Numbered from the stretch's first letter, positions 43,791 through 53,040 are shown. The stretch: DNA of 64,000 nt from CAYVAP01 sp964343195 (GCA_964343195.1 CAYFIR010000012.1:1-64000), one strand, 5' to 3'. The notes: generated by a model not told the origin, from the letters alone. Program-made: numbers and translations.

Positions 43791-44417
43791 TCAGCCTTGG
43801 GTTTGATGGATTTCTGAAAAGGTTGCTTCGGCCTGTGGATTGTGAGGGCCATGTGTAGCTGCCAGCATGGCCAAGCAGGACTGACGGCCAAACCGCCGCT
43901 GTTTCCAGCGTGACCAGGGGTACACAAGCCATACCGGCCACCATTGGGGGCGAGAAAAAGCCAGGATGCGGTACCAGACGCTGTCGTCTTCTCTCCATTC
44001 GACCTGAAAGAGTTCCTCCCCCTTTTCTACATGCTGAGGCAGGGTCCCATAGGCAAAGCCAAATGTCCGTGCTTCGTCGGTGACATACACGATGCGGCAG
44101 GCATTGGTCCACCAGAGGCCGGACAGGCGGAAGTTGACCGTCACGATTTGGTCTTGCTCAGGGGGAAGTATCGGAAGAATTTTAGTCCAGGTCGGAGGGA
44201 ACATCTGCCAGCTTTGTAAGGCCTGGCGGGCACTGTTAAATGTGTCAGAACCATTTCCCAGGCAGATTTCGTAGCGATCGACCCGGTATCCTGGGGGAAT
44301 CAGCGAAAGGTCGGCGGTACCGCCAACTCCGGGGTAGGAGTAAGGCAGCCCATTTAATCGGGCGATGAGTCTCTCCTGCCTGCTGGTCGTAGGGAGGGTG
44401 GTCGCAACTGGAATCAT
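43791..44417 (-). CDS. DUF1990 domain protein
   Basis: 208 residues from the ATG at 44417; the TTG at 44456 is less likely. The sequence LNGLPYSYPGVGGTADLSL near the start, GYRVDRYEICLGNGSDTFNSA and the YGTLPQHVEKGEELFQVEW block with RPQWW are typical of DUF1990 proteins, which often sit beside yndJ genes in Bacillus and other bacteria. It has no signal peptide. The function is unknown; the family shares an SRPBCC-like fold by some accounts (from memory). It is the first gene of a two-gene operon with the YndJ homologue. Confidence 0.85.
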   Translation of the reverse strand: MIPVATTLPTTSRQERLIARLNGLPYSYPGVGGTADLSLIPPGYRVDRYEICLGNGSDTFNSARQALQSWQMFPPTWTKILPILPPEQDQIVTVNFRLSGLWWTNACRIVYVTDEARTFGFAYGTLPQHVEKGEELFQVEWREDDSVWYRILAFSRPQWWPVWLVYPWSRWKQRRFGRQSCLAMLAATHGPHNPQAEATFSEIHQTQG

Positions 44418-44606
44418 GTGGTAGTTTTTGGATGGTATATCATTCAATACTTTCAAAATTTAATGAAAGTTTCAAAAGTGGCGCTTTCTTTCAGTTTTTT
44501 CTCATTTCCACCATTCCATTCTTCTTCGACCTGCTTTCTTACCAAATGGTAATTCAGTTCTTGGGTCCGGAGCCTTATTTGCCGGAAAATTCAACAACAT
44601 CTGGCT

Positions 44607-45635
44607 ATGCAAACATCCCAAACCGTATTGTTAACCGGAGTGACAGGCTTCCTGGGCTCCCATACCACCATTCAACTACTCAATCAGGGCTTCCGGGTAG
44701 TCGGTACCCTTCGTTCGATGGAGCGGGCAGAGGCTATCAAGTCGGTGATCGCTGAGCATACCGACCACATTGATCAGCTGAGTTTTGTGGAGGCTGATCT
44801 ACTGGATGCGGAAGTTTGGCCTAAGCTGATGCGGGGAGTGGATTTCGTGCAACACATCGCGTCTCCCTTTCCTCGGGTGCTGCCCAAAAATGACGAGGAA
44901 CTGATCGGGCCAGCCAAGGATGGCACCTTGCGCATTCTGAGGTCGGCAGCCGCGGCAGGGGTCAAGAGGGTAGTCCTCACTTCGTCTTCAGGGGCTATCG
45001 TTTATGGCAAACCCAAATCCCGACGGAAGGCTACTTTTGATGAATCTGACTGGACCGATGTGGCCAATAGAGCGGACTCGACTCCCTACTTTCGCAGTAA
45101 AACCATCGCCGAACGAGCAGCCTGGGAATTCGTTGAACAGCAAAATGGGAAGCTGGAACTGGCAACCGTCTGTCCCGGGGCCATCCTCGGCCCCGTCCTG
45201 GAGAAAGATTTTGGCACCTCAGCCAACATTGTCATCAAGATGCTGGACGGGAGCTCGCCAGCCATTCCCAAAATCGGCTTTGACATTGTCGATGTCCGAT
45301 CCGTTGCCGATCTGCTGATCCGTGCGATGGTGCGTCCTGAGGCTGCCAATCAGCGCTATGTGGGCTCCTCTGGCTTTATGAGCTTCAGGAATATCGCTGA
45401 TACCTTGCGTCAGGAGTTTCCTGATCGGAAAATCCCAGGCATGGGGTTGCCCAACTTTATGGTGCGGTTGTATTCCAATATCGATGCTTCGCTGAAGCCA
45501 ATTTTGGTGGATCTGGGGGCGGAGCGCAAAGTGAGCCATGCCAAAGCCCGTCGGGAACTGGGCTGGGAACCCCTTTCTACTGAAGAAGCCGTAATTTCCT
45601 GTGCCAAAAGTCTGATTGAACAAGGAATCGTTTAG
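44607..45635 (+). CDS. NAD(P)-dependent extended SDR, dihydroflavonol-reductase-like
   Basis: 342 residues. A Rossmann fold with GVTGFLGSH (extended-SDR TGxxGxxG) starts at residue 11, the catalytic Ser region is LTSSSGAIVYG, and the catalytic pair is in YFRSKTIAE (YxxxK). The HIASPFP segment is typical of the DFR/cinnamoyl-CoA-reductase-like aldehyde reductases. The substrate is not predictable; in bacteria such enzymes reduce aldehydes or ketones, using NADPH. Cytoplasmic. The Crp-type gene follows 10 bp later on the same strand, so the two are probably co-transcribed. Confidence 0.9.
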   Translation: MQTSQTVLLTGVTGFLGSHTTIQLLNQGFRVVGTLRSMERAEAIKSVIAEHTDHIDQLSFVEADLLDAEVWPKLMRGVDFVQHIASPFPRVLPKNDEELIGPAKDGTLRILRSAAAAGVKRVVLTSSSGAIVYGKPKSRRKATFDESDWTDVANRADSTPYFRSKTIAERAAWEFVEQQNGKLELATVCPGAILGPVLEKDFGTSANIVIKMLDGSSPAIPKIGFDIVDVRSVADLLIRAMVRPEAANQRYVGSSGFMSFRNIADTLRQEFPDRKIPGMGLPNFMVRLYSNIDASLKPILVDLGAERKVSHAKARRELGWEPLSTEEAVISCAKSLIEQGIV

Positions 45636-45645
45636 TAGAGATCCA

Positions 45646-46224
45646 ATGGAAAAACTACGTGCCGCCATGGCCTTCGGGGGCTTTCTTTCGGAGGGAGATA
45701 TCGAGAAAATCATCGCTCGGGTACAGGTAAGAAAACTTGCTGCACTGGAAAATGCCCTTGATGAGGGCGAAATTGCCCACGAAGTTTATTTCGTAGACAA
45801 GGGAATCCTGAGGGTCTTCAGCCTGGCTCAGTCTGGAGAAGAAGTGACCAAGTATTTCGTCCGGCCCAATCAATTCATCGTGGAACTGGAGAGCTTTTAC
45901 AATTTCAGCCCCAGCGACGCGACTTTTCAGGCGGTAGTTGATACACAGCTATTGATAATTACCCGTCCGGTCTGGAGGGAGCTATTGGAAGAGATCCCCA
46001 AGTTCTTCATTCTGACCAAAAGCCTCACGGAGATCACCCTGCTCAATAAACTCAAGGACAATGACTTTCTGAACTTTGGCACCGCCCGCGATAAATACCG
46101 CGAATTTCTTCGTCGTTATCCCGACCTGGCTCGTGATGTTCCCCTGCAGCAGATTGCTTCCTACCTCAAGATCACACCGCAGTCGTTGAGCCGGATACGG
46201 AAGCAGATTTCAGAGGAGGGATAA
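45646..46224 (+). CDS. Crp/Fnr family transcriptional regulator
   Basis: 192 residues from the ATG at 45646, which follows a tagagatcc stretch; the upstream alternative would overlap the SDR gene. An N-terminal cNMP-binding roll (AHEVYFVDKGILRVF) is joined to a C-terminal winged HTH ending LKITPQSLSRIRKQI. It is similar in length and ending to the regulator at 11625-12227 but clearly a different paralogue. Being directly downstream of the SDR gene, it may regulate it. The ligand is unknown. Confidence 0.9.
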   Translation: MEKLRAAMAFGGFLSEGDIEKIIARVQVRKLAALENALDEGEIAHEVYFVDKGILRVFSLAQSGEEVTKYFVRPNQFIVELESFYNFSPSDATFQAVVDTQLLIITRPVWRELLEEIPKFFILTKSLTEITLLNKLKDNDFLNFGTARDKYREFLRRYPDLARDVPLQQIASYLKITPQSLSRIRKQISEEG

Positions 46225-46276
46225 AAAGGCGAAAACGGATGGCAGGATTATTTTCATTCACCAACTTCTCCTCAGC

Positions 46277-46732
46277 CTAATACTTTGGTTCCTTCGAATC
46301 AATGGAAATGGTCACAGGCCCATCGTTTAGGAGATGTACTTCCATGGCTGCGCCAAATTTCCCCGTTGCGATTGGCCCGTCAAACTGCTGCTTCAGTGAA
46401 GCGAGAAACTGCTCATACATTGGGATGGAAAAGTCTGGCGGAGCAGAGCGAATATAGGAAGGGCGATTGCCCTTGCTGGTATCGGCAAATAGGGTGAATT
46501 GAGATACCACCAGAATCCCTCCTCCAATGTCATTGACACTCAGGTTCATCTTGCCTGCTTCATCGTTGAATATCCGGAGTTTGGTGATCTTCCGAATAAG
46601 GTAATCGATGTCAGCCTGGGTATCGTCATGGGTAACGCCAAGCAGGACCAGCAGGCCGGCTTCGATTTCCCCGACAATTTCCTTTTCAACTTCCACCCGG
46701 GCATGGGCGACCCGCTGTATGATAGCGCGCAT
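46277..46732 (-). CDS. dtd: D-aminoacyl-tRNA deacylase
   Basis: 151 residues, the normal length. It begins MRAIIQRVAHARVEVE, has the cross-subunit active-site motif SQFTLFADTSKGNRPSY and the second motif NDGPVTISID with its Gly-cisPro-like turn. The enzyme hydrolyses D-amino acids (and glycine on tRNA-Ala) from mischarged tRNAs in the cytoplasm. It is preceded by the caspase-like gene on the same strand, 61 bp away. Confidence 0.96.
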   Translation of the reverse strand: MRAIIQRVAHARVEVEKEIVGEIEAGLLVLLGVTHDDTQADIDYLIRKITKLRIFNDEAGKMNLSVNDIGGGILVVSQFTLFADTSKGNRPSYIRSAPPDFSIPMYEQFLASLKQQFDGPIATGKFGAAMEVHLLNDGPVTISIDSKEPKY

Positions 46733-46793
46733 GTGGTATTGGTTAGTTCATGGTCCGCCTCCAATACAGGCGGAAACGGATTTCGGCCTGGCC

Positions 46794-48791
46794 CTATGCT
46801 GACTCTTTGATTACCGTAACAGAAACCTGGTTGGTGTTCCAGTCTGCGACATTGGCCATGTTGCCAGACCCAAATAGCAGGGCCCGGGTCTGAGTCTGCT
46901 CCTTCATGCCGCGTGTCATAGGGCGAGGCTGTCCCAGCTCAGGTTGGCGCAGTAGACGTCCGTCGAATTCCTCAGTAGAGAATATGAGCTTAAAGATTTC
47001 GTGGACCTCATTGCGGCCGAGGGCTTCCTGTTGCGGGCTGATGGTCCCTGTAATGGCATTGCCGTCTGCTGCCCAGGCACTTTGCCCTGGCTCCAGCCAC
47101 ATGCCACCCTGTGGTACTGCGTCCGGGTTGATGGCGAAAAGTGATGACAAATACAGGAGGGAACCATACAACCGCTTGCTGGAGGTATTGACCAGCCTCA
47201 ACCGAAACTGCGGAAGGCTCTGGGAAGTGCTGTAACGGAGCACCAGCCCCAATTGACCCACCGTCATGATCTCATCACGATCTGGGTGCAGTACTTCCAG
47301 TTTCATAGATTCAGATGGGAGGGTACTCCCAGGATTTTGCAACTCCGTCATGCGCTCCCAGCGGGCAATGTGGATCAGTTGATCCACTAGTTCCTTGTTG
47401 GGGTTGGACCCACGCTTGTCCACCGGAGCTACCAATGGTAGCGCATCGGCATTGGTCTGGCGGGTGATATAATACGCCTGTGATCGACTGGCCACCACCA
47501 GAAAATCAGCTTCTTCCGGGCGAGAAACTTCCTGAAGGTAAATCTGAGCTTCCGGTATTTCTTCCAACATTCTTCGCAGGGCAGTTGCATCAGTCGATGA
47601 GACATTGAAGAAAATCGGCATCTGCGGCACCGCCATGTCATGGAGACGTGCCCGATAACTGCTATCCTTGGCGAGGAAAAGGCTGCCTTCTATCCGGACA
47701 GTACTATGGGTGGGGAGCACCTGCTTGAGAGAGACCATACCCAGAGCGAGGGCAGGGTTGGCCAGTTCCTTGTCAGTAGCGTCAGCGGGATATACGTTTA
47801 GGGTGGTTTTTCCCTGGCTAAATCCTCCGCCCATCAGGCCATGAACCGCTCCGGCATCAATTTTCCAGCCTTCCTCACGGTCATGTGTGAGGTTGTAATA
47901 ATTGACTTCTCGGGTGTTCACCCCATCCAGAAAGACTGAATCTGCGTCTTCCGGGACAGCTGCATAGAGCTGGGGATTCTGGTCAAAAGTTCGCTCGGTT
48001 ACCAGTGAACGTACCCGCCGGATCAGGTCGTGGTAGGTGAGGGGCCCTACGGAGTTTTCCAGCACTTCTACCAGCGAATAGGTAAAGACTCCTCTGGGCG
48101 AACCTCCCAGAAGGGTTTCCTTCGCTAATTGAAAAGATTGTGCAGCAGCAAGGTGGATATGGCGAGCCTTTGGGACAATTGCGGTGTCAGGATTGTCGAA
48201 GGAGAATACGCTGCGGTCTCTATCCACATTTCTTGGCAGAATGTAGTCGTCGAGTGAACGCACCTGCTCGGGAAGTTCGTCAAAGGCGCGGACTTTTACC
48301 CCGGCATTTTCCAGGTCGGTGAGGCTGCGGGTTCCCGAACCCGAGTTGCAACAATCGTACACGACAACGATATGGGGATCTTTTTGGGCGACGACGTCGA
48401 GCAGGGTTGCCACTTCCTTATCAGCGAGGTCCATCCCATCGGGCATCCGGCTATCGTAGCAAACCAGGGTTTCGTTTTTGTGATCGGCTTCTAGGGGAAA
48501 GAAAATCTCATGGGTACGCTCCTGGGATCCATGCCCTGAGAAATAAAAAAAGACAATGTCGTCTTTTTGAGCCTGTGCAAGATGCTTCTCGAATTTGGCT
48601 ACGACATTGAAGCGGGTTGCTTCCTCATTTTCCAGTACTTCCATGTGAAGTGGAATACCGGAGCGATTCATACTCCGAACCAGATAGTCACGCATGGCCC
48701 GCATGTCGTTCACACAACCATCCAATGGTGGAACGGGAGACTTATATTTATCGATGCCAACAAAAAGGGCGTAGCACTGTCGATTGCTCAT
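46794..48791 (-). CDS. Caspase-like (peptidase C14) protein
   Basis: 665 residues with no signal peptide or membrane segment. The first ~270 residues are a p20-like caspase/metacaspase domain: YALFVGIDKY, then the catalytic His in FFYFSGHGSQ and the catalytic Cys in VVYDCCNSGSGT. The acidic residues expected for Arg/Lys or Asp specificity pockets cannot be assigned by eye. The C-terminal ~380 residues are beta-rich with no family I can name; the segment LVNTSSKRLYGSLLYLSS followed by an EPGQSAWA turn is reminiscent of DUF4384-like domains that accompany bacterial caspases. Such proteins can act in cell-death or stress pathways, but no TIR, NLR or gasdermin partner is adjacent. Confidence 0.88.
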   Translation of the reverse strand: MSNRQCYALFVGIDKYKSPVPPLDGCVNDMRAMRDYLVRSMNRSGIPLHMEVLENEEATRFNVVAKFEKHLAQAQKDDIVFFYFSGHGSQERTHEIFFPLEADHKNETLVCYDSRMPDGMDLADKEVATLLDVVAQKDPHIVVVYDCCNSGSGTRSLTDLENAGVKVRAFDELPEQVRSLDDYILPRNVDRDRSVFSFDNPDTAIVPKARHIHLAAAQSFQLAKETLLGGSPRGVFTYSLVEVLENSVGPLTYHDLIRRVRSLVTERTFDQNPQLYAAVPEDADSVFLDGVNTREVNYYNLTHDREEGWKIDAGAVHGLMGGGFSQGKTTLNVYPADATDKELANPALALGMVSLKQVLPTHSTVRIEGSLFLAKDSSYRARLHDMAVPQMPIFFNVSSTDATALRRMLEEIPEAQIYLQEVSRPEEADFLVVASRSQAYYITRQTNADALPLVAPVDKRGSNPNKELVDQLIHIARWERMTELQNPGSTLPSESMKLEVLHPDRDEIMTVGQLGLVLRYSTSQSLPQFRLRLVNTSSKRLYGSLLYLSSLFAINPDAVPQGGMWLEPGQSAWAADGNAITGTISPQQEALGRNEVHEIFKLIFSTEEFDGRLLRQPELGQPRPMTRGMKEQTQTRALLFGSGNMANVADWNTNQVSVTVIKESA

Positions 48792-48875
48792 GTAGTGGGG
48801 GTAAAAGTGGGTTCAGACGAAAATTACACAAAACCCAAACATGGAGCAATGCACATTGAAATAGTGGCCTGGGAA

Positions 48876-48938
48876 AAGGTGATCCAGGTGATCGCTGTTT
48901 TCCCTGATCCCTGATCACCGAAGACCATGGATCACCTT
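48876..48938. repeat. 11-bp inverted repeat upstream of the caspase-like gene
   Basis: aaggtgatcca (48876-48886) and tggatcacctt (48928-48938) are exact reverse complements. They lie between the hypothetical gene start-side neighbour's 3' end and the caspase-like gene's 5' end on the minus strand. Confidence 0.65.
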
Positions 48939-48945
48939 ATGTAGG

Positions 48946-50226
48946 TCACCTTCCCAACACAAAACTTCCGTCCTGTCGATCGTAGTAGCCCCAGTAAGAT
49001 TCCCCGCCCTGACTAAAGGTGACCAGTAGCGGGGCACGCTGAAGGCTGTTGGGAGGGAAGCTCTTGGTTGCCATCAGGGTAGTCGGTGCGGAAATGGGAT
49101 GAAAATCAAACGGACTCAGATAGCCCTGAAAAGCCAAACTGCGGATGTCTTCCTGGATGACTGCCCCGGAAATACCTCGTTCCTGCTCGGGCCAGACCCC
49201 TGCACAGGTTAATATCAGGTGTTCAATGTCTCCTTCTTCCAACGCCAGAGCGAGGTGGCTGGCATCCTGCCATTCGGCAGCGATGTCTGCTGCAGCCATG
49301 TCATGATATTCCAATCCTGCAGGACTCATCATGGCTGCAGGACCGTTTTGCAGTGGCAGGGGCTCCTCGTGAGAATAGCCATAGAGAAAGGGGAGCAGGC
49401 CTTCTCCTACGGGTGAAACCTGAAAGTAGAGTGAATCGGGAGTGAGAGCCAACTGCAAAAGGTGGTCATCCACGAGCAGGGAGTTGCTTCCAAGCGTAGA
49501 GGGGGGCAGGGGGTACTCGTATAGGTACTGGGTCTGGTCGGTAAGGTCAATATGAAAGACCTGGGTCATGCCGGGGTCTTCAAGAGTCAGATACAACTGG
49601 TCACGCTGAAGGTACATTTTGTTGTGGAGGTAGGTCGCAGCAATTTGCCCGACATTGCTACTATCAATTCGTTGAACCCCTGCCGCCAGCCGTTCTGTAA
49701 ACCCCGCTGGAACCTGGTAGTTGGTGGTGGAAAATTCGCCGCGCCCTTCGAACCTGCACAGCCTGATCTCATCTCCAAACCGGGGTACCCGTATGATGTG
49801 CAATATGCCGCCATGTGTGAAAGTTCCCCATTGAAGATCTCCGGCTAGTTCTTCTTCTACCCTAAAAACCTCGGTGCTTTCTGACTCCTGTACCACCTGT
49901 ACGACCTGTAAGAGGCCAGTCTGTTTCTCCCGATAGCAAATGTAGAGGTTGCCATCCCGGTAGGTAAACCCCAGGCGCTCATATGCAGATGGCTCAGGTA
50001 GATCCAGTACCTTGAACTGCTGCAGGATTCTCAGGTTGGGTGTGAGTTGAAATACATGGGCCTGCTGTCCTTCCTGAAACAACAAAAGGGTCCCTCTTTC
50101 ATTGGTAAAAGCATAGGCATCTGCGTTCAGTGGCAGGTCAGCCTTTAGTCGAGTCAACTCTCTCAAGGGTTGGGCGAAGAGGGAACCGGTGATGAGCAGG
50201 GCCAGGGTGGCGAAAATTCGTAGCAT
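48946..50226 (-). CDS. Secreted protein of unknown function, probably beta-propeller-like
   Basis: 426 residues. A signal peptide ends LFAQ (about residue 19). The rest is rich in beta-strands, with repeated aromatic/Gly turns such as FTYRDGNLYICYRE, GTFTHGGILHIIRVP and YLHNKMYLQRDQLYLT at roughly 50-residue spacing, as in beta-propellers. It ends ESYWGYYDRQDGSFVLGR. There is no T9SS signal and no lipobox. I do not recognise a family. It is upstream of the caspase-like gene on the same strand (154 bp), so they might be linked. Confidence 0.7.
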   Translation of the reverse strand: MLRIFATLALLITGSLFAQPLRELTRLKADLPLNADAYAFTNERGTLLLFQEGQQAHVFQLTPNLRILQQFKVLDLPEPSAYERLGFTYRDGNLYICYREKQTGLLQVVQVVQESESTEVFRVEEELAGDLQWGTFTHGGILHIIRVPRFGDEIRLCRFEGRGEFSTTNYQVPAGFTERLAAGVQRIDSSNVGQIAATYLHNKMYLQRDQLYLTLEDPGMTQVFHIDLTDQTQYLYEYPLPPSTLGSNSLLVDDHLLQLALTPDSLYFQVSPVGEGLLPFLYGYSHEEPLPLQNGPAAMMSPAGLEYHDMAAADIAAEWQDASHLALALEEGDIEHLILTCAGVWPEQERGISGAVIQEDIRSLAFQGYLSPFDFHPISAPTTLMATKSFPPNSLQRAPLLVTFSQGGESYWGYYDRQDGSFVLGR

Positions 50227-50330
50227 GGTGGATAGTTAGGCTTCAATGAGTGGTCGGGGAGCCATAATATTTACAAGGTGAATCATTTCTCCCCTCCTTT
50301 TTGCTTCAAAATTTCCTGAAGACCTGCCAC

Positions 50331-50362
50331 AAAAAAACTCCCCCAGGATTAAGTGGGGGAGT
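50331..50362 (-). terminator. Intrinsic terminator of the pspA pair
   Basis: On the minus strand actccccc, a 10-nt loop, gggggagt, then six T. It lies 30 bp after the stop codon at 50393. Confidence 0.9.
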
Positions 50363-50392
50363 AGGTTAATTGGTATGACGTAATTCTACGGG

Positions 50393-50836
50393 TCAAATGT
50401 CGCCGAAGGACTTACGTGGCTTTTGCTCTTCCTCTTTTAGCTCATCCAGCAGTTCCTGCTCCAAAGGATCTTTTTCATCTTCGTCATCCAGCAATCCCAT
50501 CTCCTGCTTCATTTCCTTCATAAGCTGGTCAGCTGAGAACTTTTCCATTTCAGCCTTTTGAGCCAATTGTTCCAGCTTTTTGTTGGAGTCAATGGCTTCA
50601 TCCAATGCCAGATCCATTTTTGCTTCAGTCAAAGCAGAATCATGGTTCAACTTCTCAATCCAATCATCCGAATCATCATGCAGTGCAGATGTAATATCCT
50701 GAATGGAAGAGTTGAGCTTGCGTGAAGTTTTGAGCCTTTTGGCCTGCTCCAGGATCTCCCGACGCTTCAGGATATCCTTTTTATAGGCCTCTTTCATCTG
50801 CTCTTTGAGCTGCTTACGTCTTTCTTCTCCAGTCAT
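50393..50836 (-). CDS. Acidic coiled-coil protein related to the PspA C-terminus
   Basis: 147 residues from the ATG at 50836 (a GTG lies 9 bp upstream). It is entirely helical: a basic N-terminal coiled coil (RRKQLKEQMKEAYKKDILKR) and an acidic C-terminal half (MGLLDDEDEKDPLEQELLDE). The stretch LALDEAIDSNKKLEQLAQKA ... ADQLMKEMKQEMG matches in layout the end of the PspA protein encoded just upstream (MALDSVDTETFAIEEEAENI ... AAELVKQFKTEMG). It may therefore be a truncated paralogue that binds PspA and tunes its assembly. It lies 76 bp downstream of pspA in the same direction, before a strong terminator. Confidence 0.75.
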   Translation of the reverse strand: MTGEERRKQLKEQMKEAYKKDILKRREILEQAKRLKTSRKLNSSIQDITSALHDDSDDWIEKLNHDSALTEAKMDLALDEAIDSNKKLEQLAQKAEMEKFSADQLMKEMKQEMGLLDDEDEKDPLEQELLDELKEEEQKPRKSFGDI

Positions 50837-50912
50837 AAAGGTCACTTTTCATTGATCGGTAGGAAGAAACATAGGGGACCTTCTTCACTGTTCACTGCTC
50901 AATGAACAATGC

Positions 50913-51635
50913 TTATTCTTTCTCCTTTGCAGGTGAATCAAGGTCAAGGTCATCAAATGAAGGCTCATCCAGGTCAATGCCCATTTCGGTTTTGAACTGT
51001 TTTACCAGCTCGGCCGCCCGGATATTTTCCGCTTCCTCTTCTATGGCAAATGTCTCGGTATCGACAGAGTCAAGGGCCATTTCCATGCGAGCTTCGTTTT
51101 TGGCAGTTTCCTCATTGATGCGATTGAGCATCTCATCGTGGGTGGCATCGATGCCTCCTACTTCAAACTGCTCCATGGTGTCGGCAATCTTGGACTGCCA
51201 CTTGGCTCTTTCGTGAGCTCGCAGGGCATCTTTTGCCTCAGCGATCTTACGCTCACGCTGCTTCATGAATACCTTTTTGACCTCGAGGGACTTTTCATAT
51301 GCAGACTTGGCAGTTTCGTACTGCTCTTTGGTCTGCATCATATGGCGCTTGGTATCTTCGAGGCGGAGGGCGTAGTTCTGGGCAATGTCGTCACGCCCAG
51401 CCTGTATCGCAGCCTTCATCTTGGATACCATTGTCTTGTACTCGCTCTTGTATTTATTCATCTCCTTTTCCAGGAGCATGACATTGGCCTTAACTGTAGC
51501 GATGTTTTCATTCATCTTGGGAATCTGATCATTCAGTTCCCGGATGTTTTGCTCCAGAATCAGGCGAGGATCCTCAATTGAACTGATCAAACCACCAAAA
51601 AGAGAGCGGATGGCACGGATAAATCGCTTCCACAT
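50913..51635 (-). CDS. pspA: PspA/Vipp1 (IM30) family membrane-stress protein
   Basis: 240 residues. The amphipathic N-terminal helix (MWKRFIRAIRSLFGGLISSI) is followed by EDPRLILEQNIRELNDQIPK and long coiled-coil helices typical of PspA/Vipp1, with an acidic tail. These proteins form ESCRT-III-like helical or ring polymers on the inner face of the membrane and protect or remodel it under stress. No PspF, PspB or PspC is present. It is followed by the PspA-tail-like gene in the same operon. Confidence 0.9.
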   Translation of the reverse strand: MWKRFIRAIRSLFGGLISSIEDPRLILEQNIRELNDQIPKMNENIATVKANVMLLEKEMNKYKSEYKTMVSKMKAAIQAGRDDIAQNYALRLEDTKRHMMQTKEQYETAKSAYEKSLEVKKVFMKQRERKIAEAKDALRAHERAKWQSKIADTMEQFEVGGIDATHDEMLNRINEETAKNEARMEMALDSVDTETFAIEEEAENIRAAELVKQFKTEMGIDLDEPSFDDLDLDSPAKEKE

Positions 51636-51701
51636 AAATGTTAGGGATTTCGACGGGTAAAATTTTGTTATGGCTAATAGGAACTACGAAAACCATTAGT
51701 C

Positions 51702-52727
51702 TTAGTTAACTTCGACGGGTTTGCCGTATCTTCCATATTGCCGAATGAACTCTTCCAATTTAAGAACTTCTTCTTTATTTCCCACAAAGAGGGGGGTTCT
51801 TTGGTGAAGGTTGTCAGGCTCGATGTCCAAAATTCTCATTCGTCCATTTGAAGCTGCTCCACCTGCCTGTTCTGCAATGAAAGCCATGACGTTTGCTTCA
51901 AAGGTCAGGCGTAACTTTCCGTCTGGCGCATCGATACTCCCTGGGTACATAAAAATACCTCCTTTGAGTAGGTTTCGGTGGAAGTCGGCTACCATTGACC
52001 CGATGTAGCGTAGTTTGTATGGCTTGGGGGTATCACGTTTAATGTGGCGCAGGTATTGTTTCGTCCCCTCAAAGAAGTTCCGGTACAATCCCTCGTTGAC
52101 CGAATACACATTGCACTTTTCTGGAAAGCGCATGTTGGGGTGCGACAGCAGAAACTCCCCAATTGAAGGGTCCAGGGTGAATCCGTTAACTCCGTGTCCC
52201 GTGGTATAAACGAGCATGGTGCTGGATCCATAGAGGACGTATCCAGCCGCGACCTGCTCTGAACCTGTCTGTAAAAAGTCTTCATTCGTCAGGGGGCCAT
52301 CCACATTCTTGCGGCGATAAACGGAAAATATAGTCCCGATAGAGACATTTACGTCGATATTGGAGCTGCCGTCCAGGGGGTCCATGACGACAATGTACTT
52401 CCCATTTGAGCCTTCCTTGACGATAAACTCTTCGTGCTCCTCCGAACCTACAGCACAGACCATACGCCCCTTGAAGAGGGCGTCGATCATCTGTCGGTCG
52501 GCAAAAACGTCAAGTTTTTGCTGTTCTTCTCCCTGTACATTTACATTCCCTTCCAGCCCGAGGATATCCACGAGGCCTGCCTTGTTCACTTCCCGGTTGA
52601 TGATGCGAGAAGCCAGGACAATGTCCCGGATGATCTTGGACAACTGCCCCGTGGCGTAAGGGAAGTTTTGTTCTTTCTGAATGACGAATTGCTCAAGGGT
52701 GGTAACGTTAGATTCTGATTGATGCAT
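51702..52727 (-). CDS. fbp: Class 1 fructose-1,6-bisphosphatase
   Basis: 341 residues, the usual length. The metal-binding motif VMDPLDGSSNIDVN and the preceding VGSEEHE glutamates are present, as are the substrate contacts in LRYIGSMVADFHRNLLKGG and the GGIFMYPGS turn. It removes the 1-phosphate of fructose 1,6-bisphosphate for gluconeogenesis in the cytoplasm. It stands alone, divergent from the tRNA cluster. Confidence 0.96.
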   Translation of the reverse strand: MHQSESNVTTLEQFVIQKEQNFPYATGQLSKIIRDIVLASRIINREVNKAGLVDILGLEGNVNVQGEEQQKLDVFADRQMIDALFKGRMVCAVGSEEHEEFIVKEGSNGKYIVVMDPLDGSSNIDVNVSIGTIFSVYRRKNVDGPLTNEDFLQTGSEQVAAGYVLYGSSTMLVYTTGHGVNGFTLDPSIGEFLLSHPNMRFPEKCNVYSVNEGLYRNFFEGTKQYLRHIKRDTPKPYKLRYIGSMVADFHRNLLKGGIFMYPGSIDAPDGKLRLTFEANVMAFIAEQAGGAASNGRMRILDIEPDNLHQRTPLFVGNKEEVLKLEEFIRQYGRYGKPVEVN

Positions 52728-52907
52728 GTGGGATTAAATGGTTAAATGACTGTAAGTAGTTAGTTTTTTGCGATTAGCAGTCGCAATTAATCGGTTACCG
52801 TAGGGTAGAAGTGGGGGTGAGCAATGGCGAAAACGATTGCAGAAAGATAGTAAAATATCGCCATATGAGGCGGAATGAACTTTTTTTCATTTTTTTCGAA
52901 TAGTATC

Positions 52908-52939
52908 TTGACAAGAAAGGGGATAAGGTTCTATCTTTG
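52908..52939 (+). promoter_or_regulatory. Bacteroidota-type promoter of the tRNA genes
   Basis: ttg (52908-52910, as ttgaca), 21 nt, then tatctttg (52932-52939), an exact TANNTTTG match. The tRNA-Lys gene starts 28 bp later. This is the clearest promoter in the window. Confidence 0.85.
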
Positions 52940-52967
52940 CACTCGCAATCAAAAAAAGGGTTGCAAT

Positions 52968-53040
52968 GAACTGGTAGCTCAGTTGGTAGAGCATCTCACT
53001 TTTAATGAGAGGGTCCAGGGTTCGAGCCCCTGCCGGTTCA
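52968..53040 (+). tRNA. tRNA-Lys (anticodon TTT)
   Basis: A 73-nt cloverleaf: acceptor gaactgg/ccggttc, D-arm gctc/gagc, anticodon arm tctca-cttttaa-tgaga with anticodon ttt, T-arm caggg-ttcgagc-ccctg, discriminator A. CCA is not encoded. Confidence 0.97.

Noticed and set aside
43789..44112. N-terminal extension of the YndJ gene
   Set aside because: The extra residues are read from inside the DUF1990 gene in another frame and do not resemble YndJ. The ATG at 43788 follows the DUF1990 stop directly.
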